DNA from: Ctenosaura bakeri
Lineage: Eukaryota > Chordata > Lepidosauria > Squamata > Iguanidae
Assembly: GCA_948474755.1 (NCBI GenBank)
Contig: CAOLHI010001038.1
Location: forward strand, 682,001 to 746,000
Direction: 5' to 3'
Length of the DNA: 64,000 nucleotides
A program made the position numbers and the translations under genes. Below, in pieces: positions 10,808 through 22,800 of the stretch (the first letter of the stretch is position 1; each line of letters begins with the position of its first letter). The notes below the pieces were generated by a model, which worked only from the letters and a program-made list of their open reading frames with translations, made no database searches and was not told where the DNA came from.

Positions 10808-12192
10808 CGCCTGCTATATGTGATGGGGAAGGTGCCAGATGGTCCTCTTGCACCATAGATTCCTGAAGACTGACTAGGGGGAGCATCACTTTGGGAAGGA
10901 GGAAAAAGCCCCTTCTTTGCCATTGTGCCCATTTTTAGCAGCATGCGTTTTACAGCAGCAGTGGGGTAAGTGAGGGTTGCAGAAACAGCTGATGGTGTGT
11001 GTGTGTGTCTGGGCTGTGTATTTCCAGCCCTCACTCCTTCTAGAAGAAGAGGGAAGGAAGAGGCATCATTGCAACCTGTGCCTTTGAGGTATGGCCTGTT
11101 TGGGCCTCCGTGCGCCTTCCTGCCCTGGCGCAGCCAGTGGCCAAACCTGGGGTGGAGTCAGCCTGGCAGATTTTTCGCCGAGAACGTGCAGTGAGGCAGC
11201 CGGCCACAAGAGGCGCAGCGGTCAGCAGTTCCCGACAATAGCTTGTGCCGCTCACTGCTGCAATGCGGGGCCTTTCGCAGCTGCAGAAAATCCACACCTA
11301 AACTTAACGCAGGAGAACTTTCAGTCCCTGCCATGTGTCAGAACTTGTTACTCCGTTTCTGCCTTCTCTCTCGAATCGCTGCAGACCCTTTTTTTCTCTA
11401 GATGACATGGAGGGGAAGCCGTTTGTCAAGGAGGGCTGGAAAGGTTTCCAACCTTTCCCTTGCCATCCACGTTCTCTGTCGCTTCCACCTCCCCAAACCA
11501 AGTTTGGGGTGTGCAACACTCTGATTCAAAAGAGAAGCATTCGGCTAACCGGTGCCCACTCCTTTTGTCCTGCAAAATGCCTTCACCCGGTCGTGCTTTG
11601 CAGAGAAGTAGTAACTGAGGCTTCAAGTTGTAAAGCAGTGTGGAAGAATGTGTCCTAAAAAATTGTAGTTAAGTTTTGTAGGCCTTCCATAGAAGACATC
11701 ACTGCCGAGTTTCAAAACATTACCTGCTGTGAATAAATACAGGATTCTGTTTTAATATTTATGCTAGACCTTGGTCTAACCACAGAAAACCACTGTGCTC
11801 TCTGTCTAATGAGATGAGACAGTTCATTTAGAACAGCGATGTACTCTTCACTTTTCAGTAATCTCTCAGTCCACATTACTGATAGGCAAAATTTCTGGCA
11901 CTGTGTCCCTTGCAATTATGTTATAGCATAGAAATGGTTGTTTTAACAAAAATGGTGCACAGTGTCTATCTATCTTTTCATTTATTTTATTTGGAGAACA
12001 TAGAAGATGCCAGCTCCTTGATGCTCATCGGTCAGCACTTGAGATCCCAAAGGGGCTTTAGCTGCTGAAACATATAAAAGAGGGATTGGTGGGTGCTGAG
12101 TGCATTGCAATATAGCTGGCATTTTGGACAATCTAGCCTGATAAAAAGCTTTGGAGAATGTGAATGCTTACACACGCTTCCTTGGCACCTTG
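10808..12192. other. Non-coding, partly GC-rich
   Basis: 10950-11300 is GC-rich with scattered CpGs and a (GT)n run at 10993-11009. Overlapping ORFs of 66-107 codons on both strands between 10970 and 11658 reflect this composition; none shows a known domain. A weak CpG island cannot be excluded. Confidence 0.4.
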
Positions 12193-12194
12193 GT

Positions 12195-12975
12195 CATAGA
12201 ATCATAGAATCATAGAAATGTAGAGTTGGAAGAGACCCCAGGGGCCATCCGGTCCAACCCCCTGCCATGCAGGAACACCCTCAAAGCACTCCCGACAGAT
12301 GGCCATCCAGCCTCTGCTTAAAAACCTCCAAAGAAGGAAGAGACTCCATCACACCCCATGGAGGCAGCAGCAGATTCCACTGCCGGACAGCCCTGACCGT
12401 CAGGAAGTCCTTCCTGAGGTTCAGGTGGAATCTCCTTTCCTGCAGCTTGAATCCATTGCTCCTTGTCCTGGTCTCTGGAGCAGCAGAAAACAAGCCCTCT
12501 CCTTCCTCTACATGGCATCCCTTCAAATATTAAAACATGGCTATCATGTCCCCTCTTCACCTTCTCTTCTGCAGACTAAACATACCCAGCTCTCTCAGTC
12601 TATCCTCATAGGGCTTCATGGCTTCCAGGTCTCTCACCATTTTGGTTGCCGTCCTCTGGACTTGCTCCAGCTTGACCATGTCCTTCTTGGATTGGGGTGC
12701 CCAGAACTGGACACAGTATTCAATACGAGGTCTAACCAAAGCCGAGTAGAGTGGTACTAGTACCTCCTTCGATCTAGACACCATACTCCTATTGATACAG
12801 CCGAGAATTGCATTGGCTTTCTTGGCTGCCGCATCACACTGCTGGCTCATGTTCAGCTTGTGGTCTGTGAAGACTCCTAGATCCCTTTCACACGTACTGC
12901 TATCCAGCCACGTGTCCCCCAATGGTGAGCCCTCATAAAGCTGTTTGACAGTTGTGGGTTTTGGTAGCAACATGG
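12195..12975 (-). mobile_element. CR1 LINE, 3' fragment
   Basis: Minus strand. The frame 13006-12557 contains [20 protein letters not shown], then [34 protein letters not shown] and [12 protein letters not shown] frame change near 12540 leads into a second frame (12526-12281) ending in DGHLSGVL. The reverse-transcriptase C-terminal part is thus frameshifted and dead. The 3' end is the ATTCTATGATTCTATG repeat at 12195. The 5' limit, near 12975, is set by loss of similarity. Confidence 0.92.
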
Positions 12976-13560
12976 TTACTGTGGAAATGGGAAGAACCCG
13001 CAGCACTGCTTAACGGTGATGAATAGAAATGTCATTGAATTGCCTTGCCTGAAGATTCGGTTTACTCTGTAAGAGGCTCAAACTGCTGCTCGTGAAGTGT
13101 AGTTCTGCATAACTTAAGGAATTTAAATGACGTTGAGTAGCTTTAGCTACTTCGTGCCACTATGGGGAGAGGTGGAGTACGGAGTGAACTGAACTTCCAA
13201 CCCAGGGTCAGGTGCTTGAGCTGTGTGTTACTTGGCTCTTGGCCAGCATGCATGAGTTTTCAAGCTGTTGTCAAATCTCCACAGATTGGTGGTTAAAAAT
13301 TAATCCACAGTGTTAAGTTGGAAAGAATGCCAAAATGCCTCGGTTAGGTTGTTTAGAAAGCTACTTTAAAAGGCATGTCTAGGCGTCCTTTACGAGTTTT
13401 GTCAGGAATTCACGACATCGATATGCCGTCAATATTAATGCCTTTATAAATGATTGAACATCACAATAGTTATAACTGTCAGCTTCAGATGAAAAACACA
13501 CATGACCAAAAGGCTCATATACTAATAATGCCCAGGGAATTTAGGAGAATGTGCAGCCTC
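12976..13560. other. Non-coding, nothing recognised
   Basis: AT-rich, with no ORF above 60 codons outside the CR1 edge and no repeat identified. Confidence 0.4.
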
Positions 13561-13724
13561 AATGTAGTGTAGTGGAGTCTCCTTCCTTGGAGGTTTTTAA
13601 GCGGAGGCTGGATGGCCATCTGTCCAACGGAGTGCTTTGAGGGTGTTCCTGCATGGCAGGGGGTTGGACTGGATGGCCCCTGGGGGTCTCTCCCAACTCT
13701 ACATTTCTATGATTCTATGATTCC
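13561..13724 (+). mobile_element. CR1 LINE, extreme 3' end
   Basis: Only the last codons (GGAGGTTTTTAAGCGGAGGC region), the 3' UTR with GCAGGGGGTTGGACTGGATG, and the terminal ATTTCTATGATTCTATGATT remain, in plus orientation. This is a heavily 5'-truncated insertion of the same family as the larger copies. Confidence 0.92.
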
Positions 13725-13964
13725 ATCTCTGATACTTACTCCTGGAAGGGCAGCGAACTGGTTCACCTGTAATAGCAAACCCAACAGACCGTGACACACA
13801 AGCTGGCATGCTCCCCTTCTTCCGATGAGGGAAGCAGCCTCATTTTTTGGCTTGGCCTTTACAATTGTAACCCAGCCCTCAGTTTCTCTTTTGCTTGTAG
13901 TTTCCCTTTTTTGTGGTGTGTGGACTTAAAAGGTCTGTACTCTGTCCCTGGAAGCGTGTTGTCA

Positions 13965-14480
13965 TTGCTCTTTGCTGTCGAGTTGACTTTGACTTACGGT
14001 GACCGTACGGACGAGAGAACTCCAGGAGCCCCAGTCATAACTTCCCAGCTCAGATCTTGGAGACTCAGGGTACCCATGGTTTTCTTGTTGTAGTCAATCC
14101 ACCTGTTGCAATGCAGTTTTCCTCTCTTCCAACTGCTTTCCACTTTAGTGAGTATTAACGGTCTTTTCCAGTGGGTCACAACTTCTCATGATGCGCCCTC
14201 TGTTTAATCATCTTGACTGCTAGTGAGATTTCAGACCCATGCATTTTCTTTTTAGTGAACCCTGAGAGTTGGAGAACTCTCCTCCAACCCCACATTTCAG
14301 ATGATTTTCTTCCTGTCAGCGTTCTTCGCTGTCCAGCTTTCACAAACATATGGAGAAACTAGAAGTGCTATGACACTGGTAACAGTGGTGTATGGAATTT
14401 AATGATATACTTTTACACTTGAGGATCTTCTGAAGTCATTGGGGCTACGATGCATTACTTGGAATTGTAGGTAGTATATT
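13965..14480 (-). mobile_element. RTE/Bov-B-like LINE, 3' part
   Basis: The minus frame 14179-13994 includes KRGKLHCNRWIDY and TLSLQDLSWEV, matching the usual RTE ORF C-terminal pattern (basic run, R-W-L/I-D, then M-S-L-x-x-L). Nucleotide segments TTCTTCCTGTCAG and CTGTCCAGCTTTCACA are shared with the copy at 38985-39560. Stops and frame breaks show it is dead. Confidence 0.6.
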
Positions 14481-15417
14481 TCAAGATATTAGTGCCCAAG
14501 TCCTACTTGCAGGTTTTCCATTGGGGTGTCTGAATGGCCACTGTGCAAACATGATGCTGGGTTTGGTAGGCCACTGGTATGAACAAATGGTGCTCTCCAG
14601 TTCTCAAATGCTCACCCTTCCCTCCTCCCCTTAAAATCACTCAAGGTAAGTAGTAGGTTTTTTGTTGTTTTTTTGGCAAGTCACACACATTTCGCTTTAT
14701 TTTTTAGCATCCGTTCTATCTTCTTTAAACTATAGCCTCCTATGGAACAATCCTAACTTATTTCAGCTCCTTACTTTCTATGACTGCACTGGTGTAACGG
14801 TTGTAAGAATATTACAGAAGGAACACTAAGACTTCACACCTCTGTCTGGCACATCTTGTTTCTTTTGTTGCAAGTCACACATACCATAATCAACTAGACA
14901 AGATTATTAAAAATAAACTTGCTTTCCTCCAACCCTCCCCTACTTTTTGCATTTGTATATTGGCTGTTTCACACTTTTCTTACCATATAGTAAGCTTGTT
15001 TCATAGTTTTAAAAGGTCCTTCCTCCCTCCCCAAGCACAAAAAGGAAATGTGGTTTTGTTTTTGTCTTAGATCACTCAAATGCAAGTAGATCAGCAATTA
15101 AGCAGGCTCCAGGGCGAGGTACAGGGTGCCAGCAGTGTCCACCCCAACCCTACCGATTGCCAACTTCAGGTGTGTGGAAATAGTGATGTGAGCTGGAGCG
15201 ACAGATTTGTTGAGAGTTCTCAGGTGTAGAGGATGCCGTCCCTTGTCTTCCTGCCTTTGCCACCTTTCATCTCTTTTTCAGAGTAATGCTTCTGTAAAGT
15301 TGGGGTAGTTTCCAGGAAAGGGTCAGGAGGCACAAAAGGTGAGATAGAAGGTGAGGTAGGAGCCTGGATTCTGTTGTTGGTTCCAAGTAAAGTAGACTCA
15401 CTTAATAGCAATAGCAG
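14481..15417. other. Non-coding, nothing recognised
   Basis: AT-rich sequence with no repeat or exon that I can support. Confidence 0.4.
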
Positions 15418-15612
15418 TAGCATGTGTGTTTCTATACTGCTTATCAGCTAAGTGCTCTCTAAGCGCTTTACAATGTGTTAGCTAGTTGCCCCCAACAAGC
15501 TGGGTACTCATTTTACCAACCTGCAGAAGGATGGAAGGCTGGGTCAACCTGAAGTCCAGCAGGATCAAACTCACAACCTTGTGGCTGCAGTACCGGCAGT
15601 ACCAGGGCTCCT
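15418..15612 (-). mobile_element. SINE of a second tRNA-related family
   Basis: On plus it reads AAGCGCTTTACAATGTG, TTGCCCCCAACAAGCTGGG, TACTCATTTTACCAACCTG, GGATCAAACTCACAACCTTG and GGCTGCAGTACC. Reversed, this is the squamate SINE with a tRNA-like head (box B GAGTTTGATCC) and the GTTGGGGGCAA and AAAGCGC segments. It is probably a Sauria-type SINE, but the name is from memory. Confidence 0.7.
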
Positions 15613-17335
15613 TAACCAAGGGGATTCAATAGTGTGCTGACTCACATCATTCAGCCATTGATATAATGGGTGGAGATTAGCCACTGGGAGTCAGCCTTCC
15701 ATCTTAGCTTCTTGCCTTGACCTACTACTGCAGAAATTTCTGTGGTGGCTTCCTTCCCAAAGTCAGAATTTGGACTGCTAAGAGGAATGGGGAGAGATGT
15801 GTTATGGTATATGGTAGTAGATGGGGAAGAAGAGGACATAAATCCATATATTTTCAGCTTCCAGCATGGAGGAGCATTTAGACTAGTTTGGGAACTGGCC
15901 AGAATTGGGAAAGGTTGCTTTTTGGGACTCTGCTTCTCAGAATCCTCCATGTTGTCTGTTGCTATCCTGGCAGTTCTTTGAACTGTAGTCCAAAAAAGTA
16001 ATTTTGTCTAGCTCTGAAGTAGCTCTCTTGAATCATTTGTGTTTTAACACTGAACCTGAGATATTCTTGAGGTATTCCTGTTTTCATCTTATTTTGCCTT
16101 CAAGGTCATTTACAAAAGAAACCCCAAGCAAAAACCCACATCAGTACAGTGATGGAAAACAGTTCCACTAAATTGGTAGAGCATTCCAGAAAATATACAG
16201 CAGCGTGAAACTTGCGGTGTCTGAAACGGTGGGCGTGCAAAGTAGTTTTTGTGATTTAAAAGCAGCAGCAGCTGGTGACTGTGATGCTAGGAGGTGGTGG
16301 TCGTGGATCTGATCCAGGTTTCAGGGTGAGACTTTAAAGGAACTATTCAAGGTGGAAAACTGAACTTCAAAATAAGTTCAGCACGTTGGATGGCTCCTTT
16401 AAAAGATTCATTGCCCCACTGAGCTGGGAGCCACCAGCCATCAGTGCTTAAAAGAAAAGAAGACTGAAAGACTTGGGGAGGAGTTCTGCACCTGAGCATC
16501 ACAGCACTGGGCTTGTATCCAAGAGCCCGTCTATTTTATCTCTGGACAAGGTAGAATGCTAAATGTGTACCTTGGCTGCATCTTTTCATTCTTTATATAT
16601 AACTGTCATTCCCTTTTTATTTCTGTAGCATGTGGACTTTTTTTTTTACACTTTTGTTCCCAGAAGATATGGTCCCTGTGAAAATCCATCCCTAAGAGTA
16701 TTAATTAGTATTTAAAAAACCCCAAAGACGCAAGTTTCAAGCGATGCATTGGATCCTTTCTGTTCCTCTGAAAGGAGGGATCTGTGGATGACAGTTCCTT
16801 AGCAGAGTAGTAGATATTCTTTTGAAAGGTAGCAGGGGAGTCTTTTTTTGGATGAGTGTGGCTGGAGTGGGCCAGTGACCCATCCTAGTCCAGCATTCTT
16901 TTTTTTTGTCACAGTAGGCAACCAAAGCTTTTGAGAAGCCCTCTCTTATTCTTGCCTTTCAGTTAGTGGTATTCAGTGGCATCATCAAGGCAGAGTAATG
17001 TACAGAAAATCTATTTCATGTTGAATTCAGTGGTACGTATGGAGTTATTTGAGGGATATTTCGCTGAAGAATATCCTTTGGCCACCTCAACATAAAACTG
17101 TAAGCCAGGGTTAGCAGCTGCACCGATCAAACGGTTTTTGGTTTCTTTAGCAGCTTGTGCTACGAGGAGGAGCCATCTGTGAGTCAGGGGCTCTCCATAT
17201 CCGTATGCAGTTCGTTCAGAAGAAACCAGGATTTCTCAGAGCATCCTGTGTGAATGTGGGACTCTTATGTGTCGTGTAACTGTGGTGGATTTCTCATTGC
17301 AAAAGGACGAAGCCTCATTATTTCAGTGGGCACTT
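15613..17335. other. Non-coding, nothing recognised
   Basis: ORFs at 15651-15950 (-) and 15742-15981 (+) overlap and have no known domain. No other repeat was identified. Confidence 0.4.
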
Positions 17336-17338
17336 CTG

Positions 17339-17518
17339 GGCCACTTCTGCACTAGAGTGTTGTAGTGCTATGATTCCACTTTCAACATCCTCTGGAATCC
17401 TGGGGTTTGCAGTTTCGGGAGGGGCCAGCCGGCCCCTCCCGAAACTGCAAACCCCAGGATTCCAGAGGATGTTGAAAGTGGAATCATCACACTATAACAG
17501 GCTAGTGCAGAAACAGCC
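17339..17518. mobile_element. Hairpin MITE with 3-bp TSD CTG
   Basis: Arms of about 90 bp meet at GGGGCCAGCCGGCCCC near 17430. CTG flanks both sides (17336-17338, 17519-17521). Both arms share CATCCTCTGG where most copies have CATCCTATGG. Confidence 0.92.
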
Positions 17519-17784
17519 CTGGATGAACCTGTTGTTGGTTCATGGAATTTTACAGATGGTTTAGATGTCAGCCTCTTCCATTTGCACTCCTACCATGTTT
17601 CTCCAACACTTCTTCCATTGTTATTCTTATAAGGGAAAAACTGCTGTGGGGGGAAGACTGGATGGTAGTACAATGTATGCACTTTCCAGTCATCTGCTGA
17701 CTATGGCAATCCAATGAATTGCATACAGTTTTGTGAAGTAAGGAATCCTCAGAGTTGCTTTGCCCTTGCATTCACCTGAAACAT

Positions 17785-17888
17785 AGCCTACAGCACCTGG
17801 TATTTCTTTGGCAGTCCCCCACCCAGATACTAACCAGGGCTGGCCCTGCTTAGCTTCCCAGGTTAGCTGGCATCTGGTGCCTTCAGGA
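17785..17888 (-). repeat. 5S rRNA-derived segment of a SINE
   Basis: Reverse-complement 5S rRNA signature: CCTACAGCACCTGGTATTTC, then CCCACCCAGATACTAACCAG, GCCCTGCTTAGCTTCCCAGG. This covers most of the 3' half of a 5S gene, including the internal promoter region, with many substitutions. It is not a functional 5S gene. Confidence 0.8.
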
Positions 17889-17934
17889 TTGATAGTGCTG
17901 GGAGCCTTCAAATATGGAAGCGGGAGGAGAATTA

Positions 17935-18035
17935 TGTGGTCCTCTGGATGCTTTTGGACTGCAGCTCCCAGCACTCCTTACCATTGGCTAGGATGGCTAA
18001 GGCTGCTGGGATTTACCCTCCAACAATTTCTTCAG
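17935..18035. mobile_element. hAT-like MITE fragment
   Basis: CTTTTGGACTGCAGCTCCCA, then CATTGGCTAGGATGGCTAAG and GGCTGCTGGGATTTA, resembles the core of the hAT-like MITE seen complete at 62791-62919. Ends are missing. Confidence 0.45.
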
Positions 18036-19265
18036 GGACGCATGATTCCCAGTTCTAATCTACCAGGTCAGTCTACTTAGTAAACCATCGTTGGGAAAGT
18101 ATTTTTCTCAGTATGTTCTCATGATTTGGAATTTAAATACTTTTTTTTTCCATCTAAAAGTGGAAGGGAAAAAAAATCAATTTGCGTTGTAAAGATTACT
18201 TTTTTGGAGGCATTATATCAGATTTCCTATCAACCGCAGTCCCTCTGAAGGTAACATATAGGATACGTGTTGGGAATTTCTTATTCCAGCAAGCCAGGAT
18301 GCAATCACTCGGGCAGCGCATGCACTTCATGCATTGTGCGAAAGCGCGTGGGAGGGAAGAGGTGTAGTTCTGGACGTGCTCCCGGCTCAGCCCTTTGGGT
18401 AAGAGTGCTGCAACATGAAAAGCCTGTTTTGCAAGAGCGGTAAGCGAGAAACACCATCCTGCTTATTTCTGGTATCGATGTTCTGAATTCTGTAGCACTT
18501 ATCCTCTGGCCTCCTCAGGATGGGTAGACATTGTTTATCCAACTGAGACACAGCGTAGAAATGAAGCTGACAGAATAAATAATACTTTGTGTAGAAAACG
18601 GCGCCCTCCTAGGTAGTGCAAAGGATATCGAGTTGAAAATCAGTATGCACTAAGGGTTCAATCATACACTTTTCCTTAGGACACGCATACCCAATACAAA
18701 TAGGAAACTGTATTTTTTCTTCTTCAACCAGTGTTGATTTTAAAATGATTCATACCCATCTCACTGACCATTGTTTTGCATTCTGTGTATTTCAGAGTTA
18801 CAGCTTCTACTAACGTTTCCCTTTCTTTTGTTACAATGAATTAACTATTGAAGTTTGGATCCAGAGGATGCAGAGTATTATACTGCTGAATGAATACTGG
18901 ATTCTGATGTCCTGGGTGTGCAAAGACATGCAACACAACTTTGTTCAACTCCTTTTTGCCCCAGACTTTCCTGTCCACCAAAGAACTGGTTCAGAAAGTT
19001 GACGGACCATCTGGAAGAGCATGTTGCATAGGGGGTGGGAAAAGTCAGGGCTGACAATTCCTTTGGATCAGGGCTCTGCTTTTAGCCATCATCACATCCA
19101 CACCTGGGAACTGAAATGAAAAACAGTGTGGATTCTAATGTGATCACTGTTAAATCAGAATAATTGCCTGATTTTTTTAAATATATAGTTTGAAAGTTAA
19201 CTCCTTCCTCCTCCTCCTTTTTTTTTTTTTAATTTGCAAGGCAGAAACCTTGTGATGAGTGGAAC
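18036..19265. other. Non-coding, nothing recognised
   Basis: AT-rich, with T-runs at 18136 and 19217. No exon or repeat is supported. Confidence 0.4.
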
Positions 19266-19268
19266 TTA

Positions 19269-19472
19269 GACTATTTCCGCACTAGACTGTTATAGTGCTA
19301 TTATTCCACTTTCAACATCCTATGGAATCCTGGGGTTTGCAGTTTAGGGAGGGGCCTTTGAGGAAGAGTTTTAATAGCCTTTGAGGCCCCTCCCTAAAGT
19401 GCAAATCCCAGGATTCCATAGGATGTTGAAAGTGGAATAATAGCACTATAACAGTCTAGTGTGGAAATGGCC
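19269..19472. mobile_element. Hairpin MITE with 3-bp TSD TTA
   Basis: TTA flanks both sides (19266-19268, 19473-19475). Arms carry GTTTAGGGAGGGGCC; the centre holds about 30 bp of non-palindromic sequence (TTTGAGGAAGAGTTTTAATA). It belongs to the TTTAGGG/ATTATTCC subgroup. Confidence 0.92.
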
Positions 19473-19475
19473 TTA

Positions 19476-20134
19476 ATCTAGATACCACAGAGCTGGATTG
19501 CTTGTAGCCGATCCCTTTAGCCTTCTGGAATAGTTTACGTCCATTGATTTTATTATGGATATTCCGTTACATGGCCCTTCACTTGAAATGTTGCAGTTGA
19601 GACGTGGCAGCTTGCATCCTGCAGAACACTGTCATGCCAGTAGTGTGGTATGAAATTGGTGTGTATGTTTGCATTGGGCAGTTGCAAGTTAGGTTTGTTG
19701 TTTCTCTCAAGTAGCAGTCCCCCAACTTCATACAATAAATTCAGGAAGTAGGAAATGCTGCTACGCTGTTTATGCTAGTTGCATACTAATTAGTAGATTT
19801 ACCTACCGTTCAGCTGTTCTCCAGGACTGGTATAAGGGATGAGATACTAAGAATGGCTGTTCTCTTACGTGTGGCATAGAAATAGTTTAATTGGAATGTT
19901 TTAAAAAATGGTCAACAAGAACGATCCTTGTATCTGCAGGTGTCTGGGTCTTTCCAATTCCAGGTGTACTGCAGAGGTAGTAATAGTATGTTTATTTCTG
20001 GCTTCTGTGTTTTAGCCTTACATAAAAAGAGGGCATTTTTAAAAAAATGAAAATTATTTCAGGAGCTAGCTGTCATCTTATCTGATCTCCAGTGGTTGTT
20101 GTCTATTCATATTGCCTATTAAAACCCCTACTAT
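19476..20134. other. Non-coding, nothing recognised
   Basis: No repeat or exon is supported. Confidence 0.4.
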
Positions 20135-20438
20135 GAGCCAGCATGGGGTAGTGATCTGAGTGTTCTGGAGACGAGGGTTTGAATCCCCATTGAGCCATGG
20201 AAATCCACTAGGCGACCTTGGGCAAGTCATACTCTCTCAACCTCAGAGAAGGACAAAGGCAAAACCCCCTCTGAACAAATCTTGCCGAGAAAGCCCATGA
20301 TTTACTTTATTTGCTATGTTTATATACCATATATCTCCCAGAGTGGGATCCAAAGCAGCTTCCAAAAAGAGGCAATAGGTTTGCCTTAGGGTCACCATAA
20401 GTCGGAAACAACTTGAAGGTACACAACAACAGCAACAA
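20135..20438 (+). mobile_element. tRNA-derived SINE with internal insertion
   Basis: Full-length copy: GAGCCAGCATGGGGTAGTG, box B GGGTTTGAATCCCC, GGCAAGTCATACTCTCTC, AAACCCCCTCTGAACAAATC and the tail CAACTTGAAGGTACACAACA. About 70 bp (roughly 20303-20372, TTACTTTATTTGCTATG... GGGATCCAAAGC) interrupts the block before AATAGGTTTGCC and resembles a LINE 3'-end fragment. Confidence 0.85.
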
Positions 20439-21479
20439 GTATAGAAAATCAAGACATAACACATTTTGCTTCTTTGCATTTTATAAAGTCATAATTTGGA
20501 TGCGGTAAAACTCAGAGTAGAAAATATTGGGCTGCTTGTATTCTCAGTTTGGACAGCAGGGCATGGACAGAGACTGGAATTTCACTAACAGAAGTGTCAC
20601 ATATTTTGTTAATGTGTACTGTGGGCTGCATGTGCCACCAATGCTTTTTTTTTAAATTTTGGTTCACAGTCTAATGGGCATGATAGATAAGAGTAGAAGA
20701 AGTGGGGAGGAGTTGGGAAAAACAAATGGGAAAAAACAGATGCTATGCATTTATTCCACTTAAATGGGGTTGGATGAGTTGGAATGATCAGAGGGGAGAC
20801 AGTGGCAGCAAAAGAGGAGCAAGGTGGTTGCATGGGTCCCCCCATTGAAGCCAATGGGAGGAAGGGCTACGGTGAAAGTAAAGATATTTTTCCATATTAA
20901 CCTGGACTCCAATCTCCCAATCTTTCTTAAAAGGCGTGGGTATGCGTTTTTTTTTTTGTGTGCGCTTGCAGTGTATAGACATGCACACACACACACACAG
21001 AAGTAGTAAGATTGCAAAAACAAAATACAAGCGCCGCAGCAGTGACATTTTGAGAGAAAGACAAAACATTGAAATAACTACTAATGTGAGAGAAAAAGGA
21101 TGCTCCTGCAAAATCAAAGGGAAATGAATACGGCTGGATATCATCTTAAAATTCATCTTTCCAAAACCATTCTTGGAGCTTTGATCTTTCAGTCTCTGGC
21201 TTCAGTGGAAGGGAACTAGACAGGCAGCAATGGTAGTGCCATTTTGTTATACTTCCCATTAAGCAGTGGGGGGGGGAAGCAGGAGGGGGGATTTTTTTTT
21301 TCCTTGACATTTTTGGAGTGTAGGAATAAACTTTGCCTTACAAGCATTTAGCTTTTCTTTCTCTCTTTATGTCATGGAAAAGTACCGGTGTAGATGTGCT
21401 GTGATGGTGGTTACTTCTCATAGCCCTTCAGGGGAAACTGCTTAAGAAAAAGGAATAGGCTGCTGTTCCAGAAAATTTG
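20439..21479. other. Non-coding with a short (CA)n run
   Basis: A (CA)n microsatellite lies at 20983-20999 next to a T-run. The 122-codon minus ORF 20788-21156 translates the microsatellite and flanks and is not supported as a gene. Confidence 0.45.
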
Positions 21480-21648
21480 AGCGCTCTTCCTATTATAGCA
21501 CTATTATTCCCCTTGCAACATCCTATGGAATCCTGGGGTTTGCAGTTTCGGGAGGGGCCGGGCGGCCCCTCCCGAAACTGCAAACCCCAGGATTCCATAG
21601 GATGTTGCAAGGGGAATAATACTGCTATACCAGTCTAGTGCGGAAATG
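21480..21648. mobile_element. Hairpin MITE, left terminus degraded
   Basis: The inner arms are almost perfect around GGGGCCGGGCGGCCCC near 21560. Both arms carry CCCCTTGCAACATCC, a variant unique to this copy. The first 20 or so bases on the left are eroded and no TSD is visible. Confidence 0.85.
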
Positions 21649-22433
21649 AAATCAAGAATCAATAAAGTGTTAATTGTTGGCAGTGCATTCCGATGTGATT
21701 GGTACGGCTTCTGCTAATTTTGAAACACAAACTGTGTCTAGAAAAAGCTAACCCATCCTCCTGTCTTAATTATCCAGCTAAACTTGCTTTGACCACCTTG
21801 ATGCACAGATATCTTGCTATAGATGCAGCGCAAGAGATTTCTGCAAAATACGGCAGGACAATGAACCTTCCCGCTCCCATAAGACTTCTGTTGTTTATCC
21901 ATTATTTGCCAGAACTGCTTGCTTTACTACACCTCCCACAAGTGCAGCCAGTCATCCAGGATTTAAGCCAAAGTAAATTAGTAGTGCTTGGGAACGAAAC
22001 CCAAACCTTGATCTCGAAAGCCAAGAATCTTAATTTTGTGGGCAAGCATGTTATGATGCCCTGTGGTGGAACAAATGGACTCCCAAGTCCCTTTGCTGGG
22101 CTAGATGGACAGTGGGACATCGTAAATAGTAGAATAACAATGTAGAGATTGTCCTGTGCCTGTACTCTCACCCCTTTTATGTGTGATTTCTCATTTTCAG
22201 TTGTTGGAGGTAAGACACAGATTGCTGTGCCTTGCCAGAATTCTCTTTACCCCAAGCATCCATGGGAAAAAGGGAGGTTTGAAATAGTTCCCCTGTTTTT
22301 CTATAATTATTTAGTTTTTTTTCCTAAAGCTGTTATAAATCTGGTTTTTTTCTTCACTTTCAGGCATGGAATTTTGGCCTTGAGTTGGTGTTGGTTCTAG
22401 GCTCTCAGGGCAGAGTGTGTGAGGTTTGACAAA
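21649..22433. other. Non-coding; contains an unsupported 148-codon ORF
   Basis: The ORF at 21699-22145 (+) is the longest outside repeats on this side of the window. It has no domain, signal peptide or splice context that I recognise. I treat it as chance. Confidence 0.35.
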
Positions 22434-22600
22434 GGCCATTTTCGCACTAGCCTGTTATGGCGCTATGATTCCACTTGCAACATCCTGTGGAATCCTGGGG
22501 TTTGCAGTTCTGGGAGGGGCCAGAAACTGCAAACCCCAGGATTCCATAGGATGTTGCAAGTGGAATCATAGCGCCATAACAGGCTAGTGCAGAAATGGCC
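22434..22600. mobile_element. Hairpin MITE with 3-bp TSD AAA
   Basis: AAA flanks both sides (22431-22433, 22601-22603). Both arms have CCACTTGCAACATCC. The centre is short (GGGAGGGGCCAGAAAC), the right arm lacking the CCCCTCCC step. Confidence 0.92.
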
Positions 22601-22800
22601 AAAGGTGCCTGCAGTGGGCTATCCTAGCATGGTCCAACTCCCTTACTGGTGTCAACCCCACCCAATCCATAGCTCTTTCCCTCTGGGAGCCCTTTCTGAG
22701 GTACTAGGAGAGCTAGGGAATGAGGATCCGAGTGCTGATCTTGCAGTGTAGTTTTCTGCTGTAGCTCTGTTGAATTCAATACCTCTTCAAAAAATCCCGG

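Noticed and set aside
10950..11300. CpG-island promoter
   Set aside because: GC content rises but CpGs are few and scattered, and no exon or TATA/Inr context supports a promoter.
17785..17888. Functional 5S rRNA gene
   Set aside because: Too many substitutions, incomplete length, and it recurs in SINE-like contexts.
20788..21156. 122-codon minus ORF with cysteine/valine repeats
   Set aside because: It translates the (CA)n tract and flanking T-run.
21699..22145. 148-codon plus ORF
   Set aside because: No motif, signal peptide or transmembrane pattern I recognise; single exon in repeat-rich DNA; an opposing ORF overlaps it.
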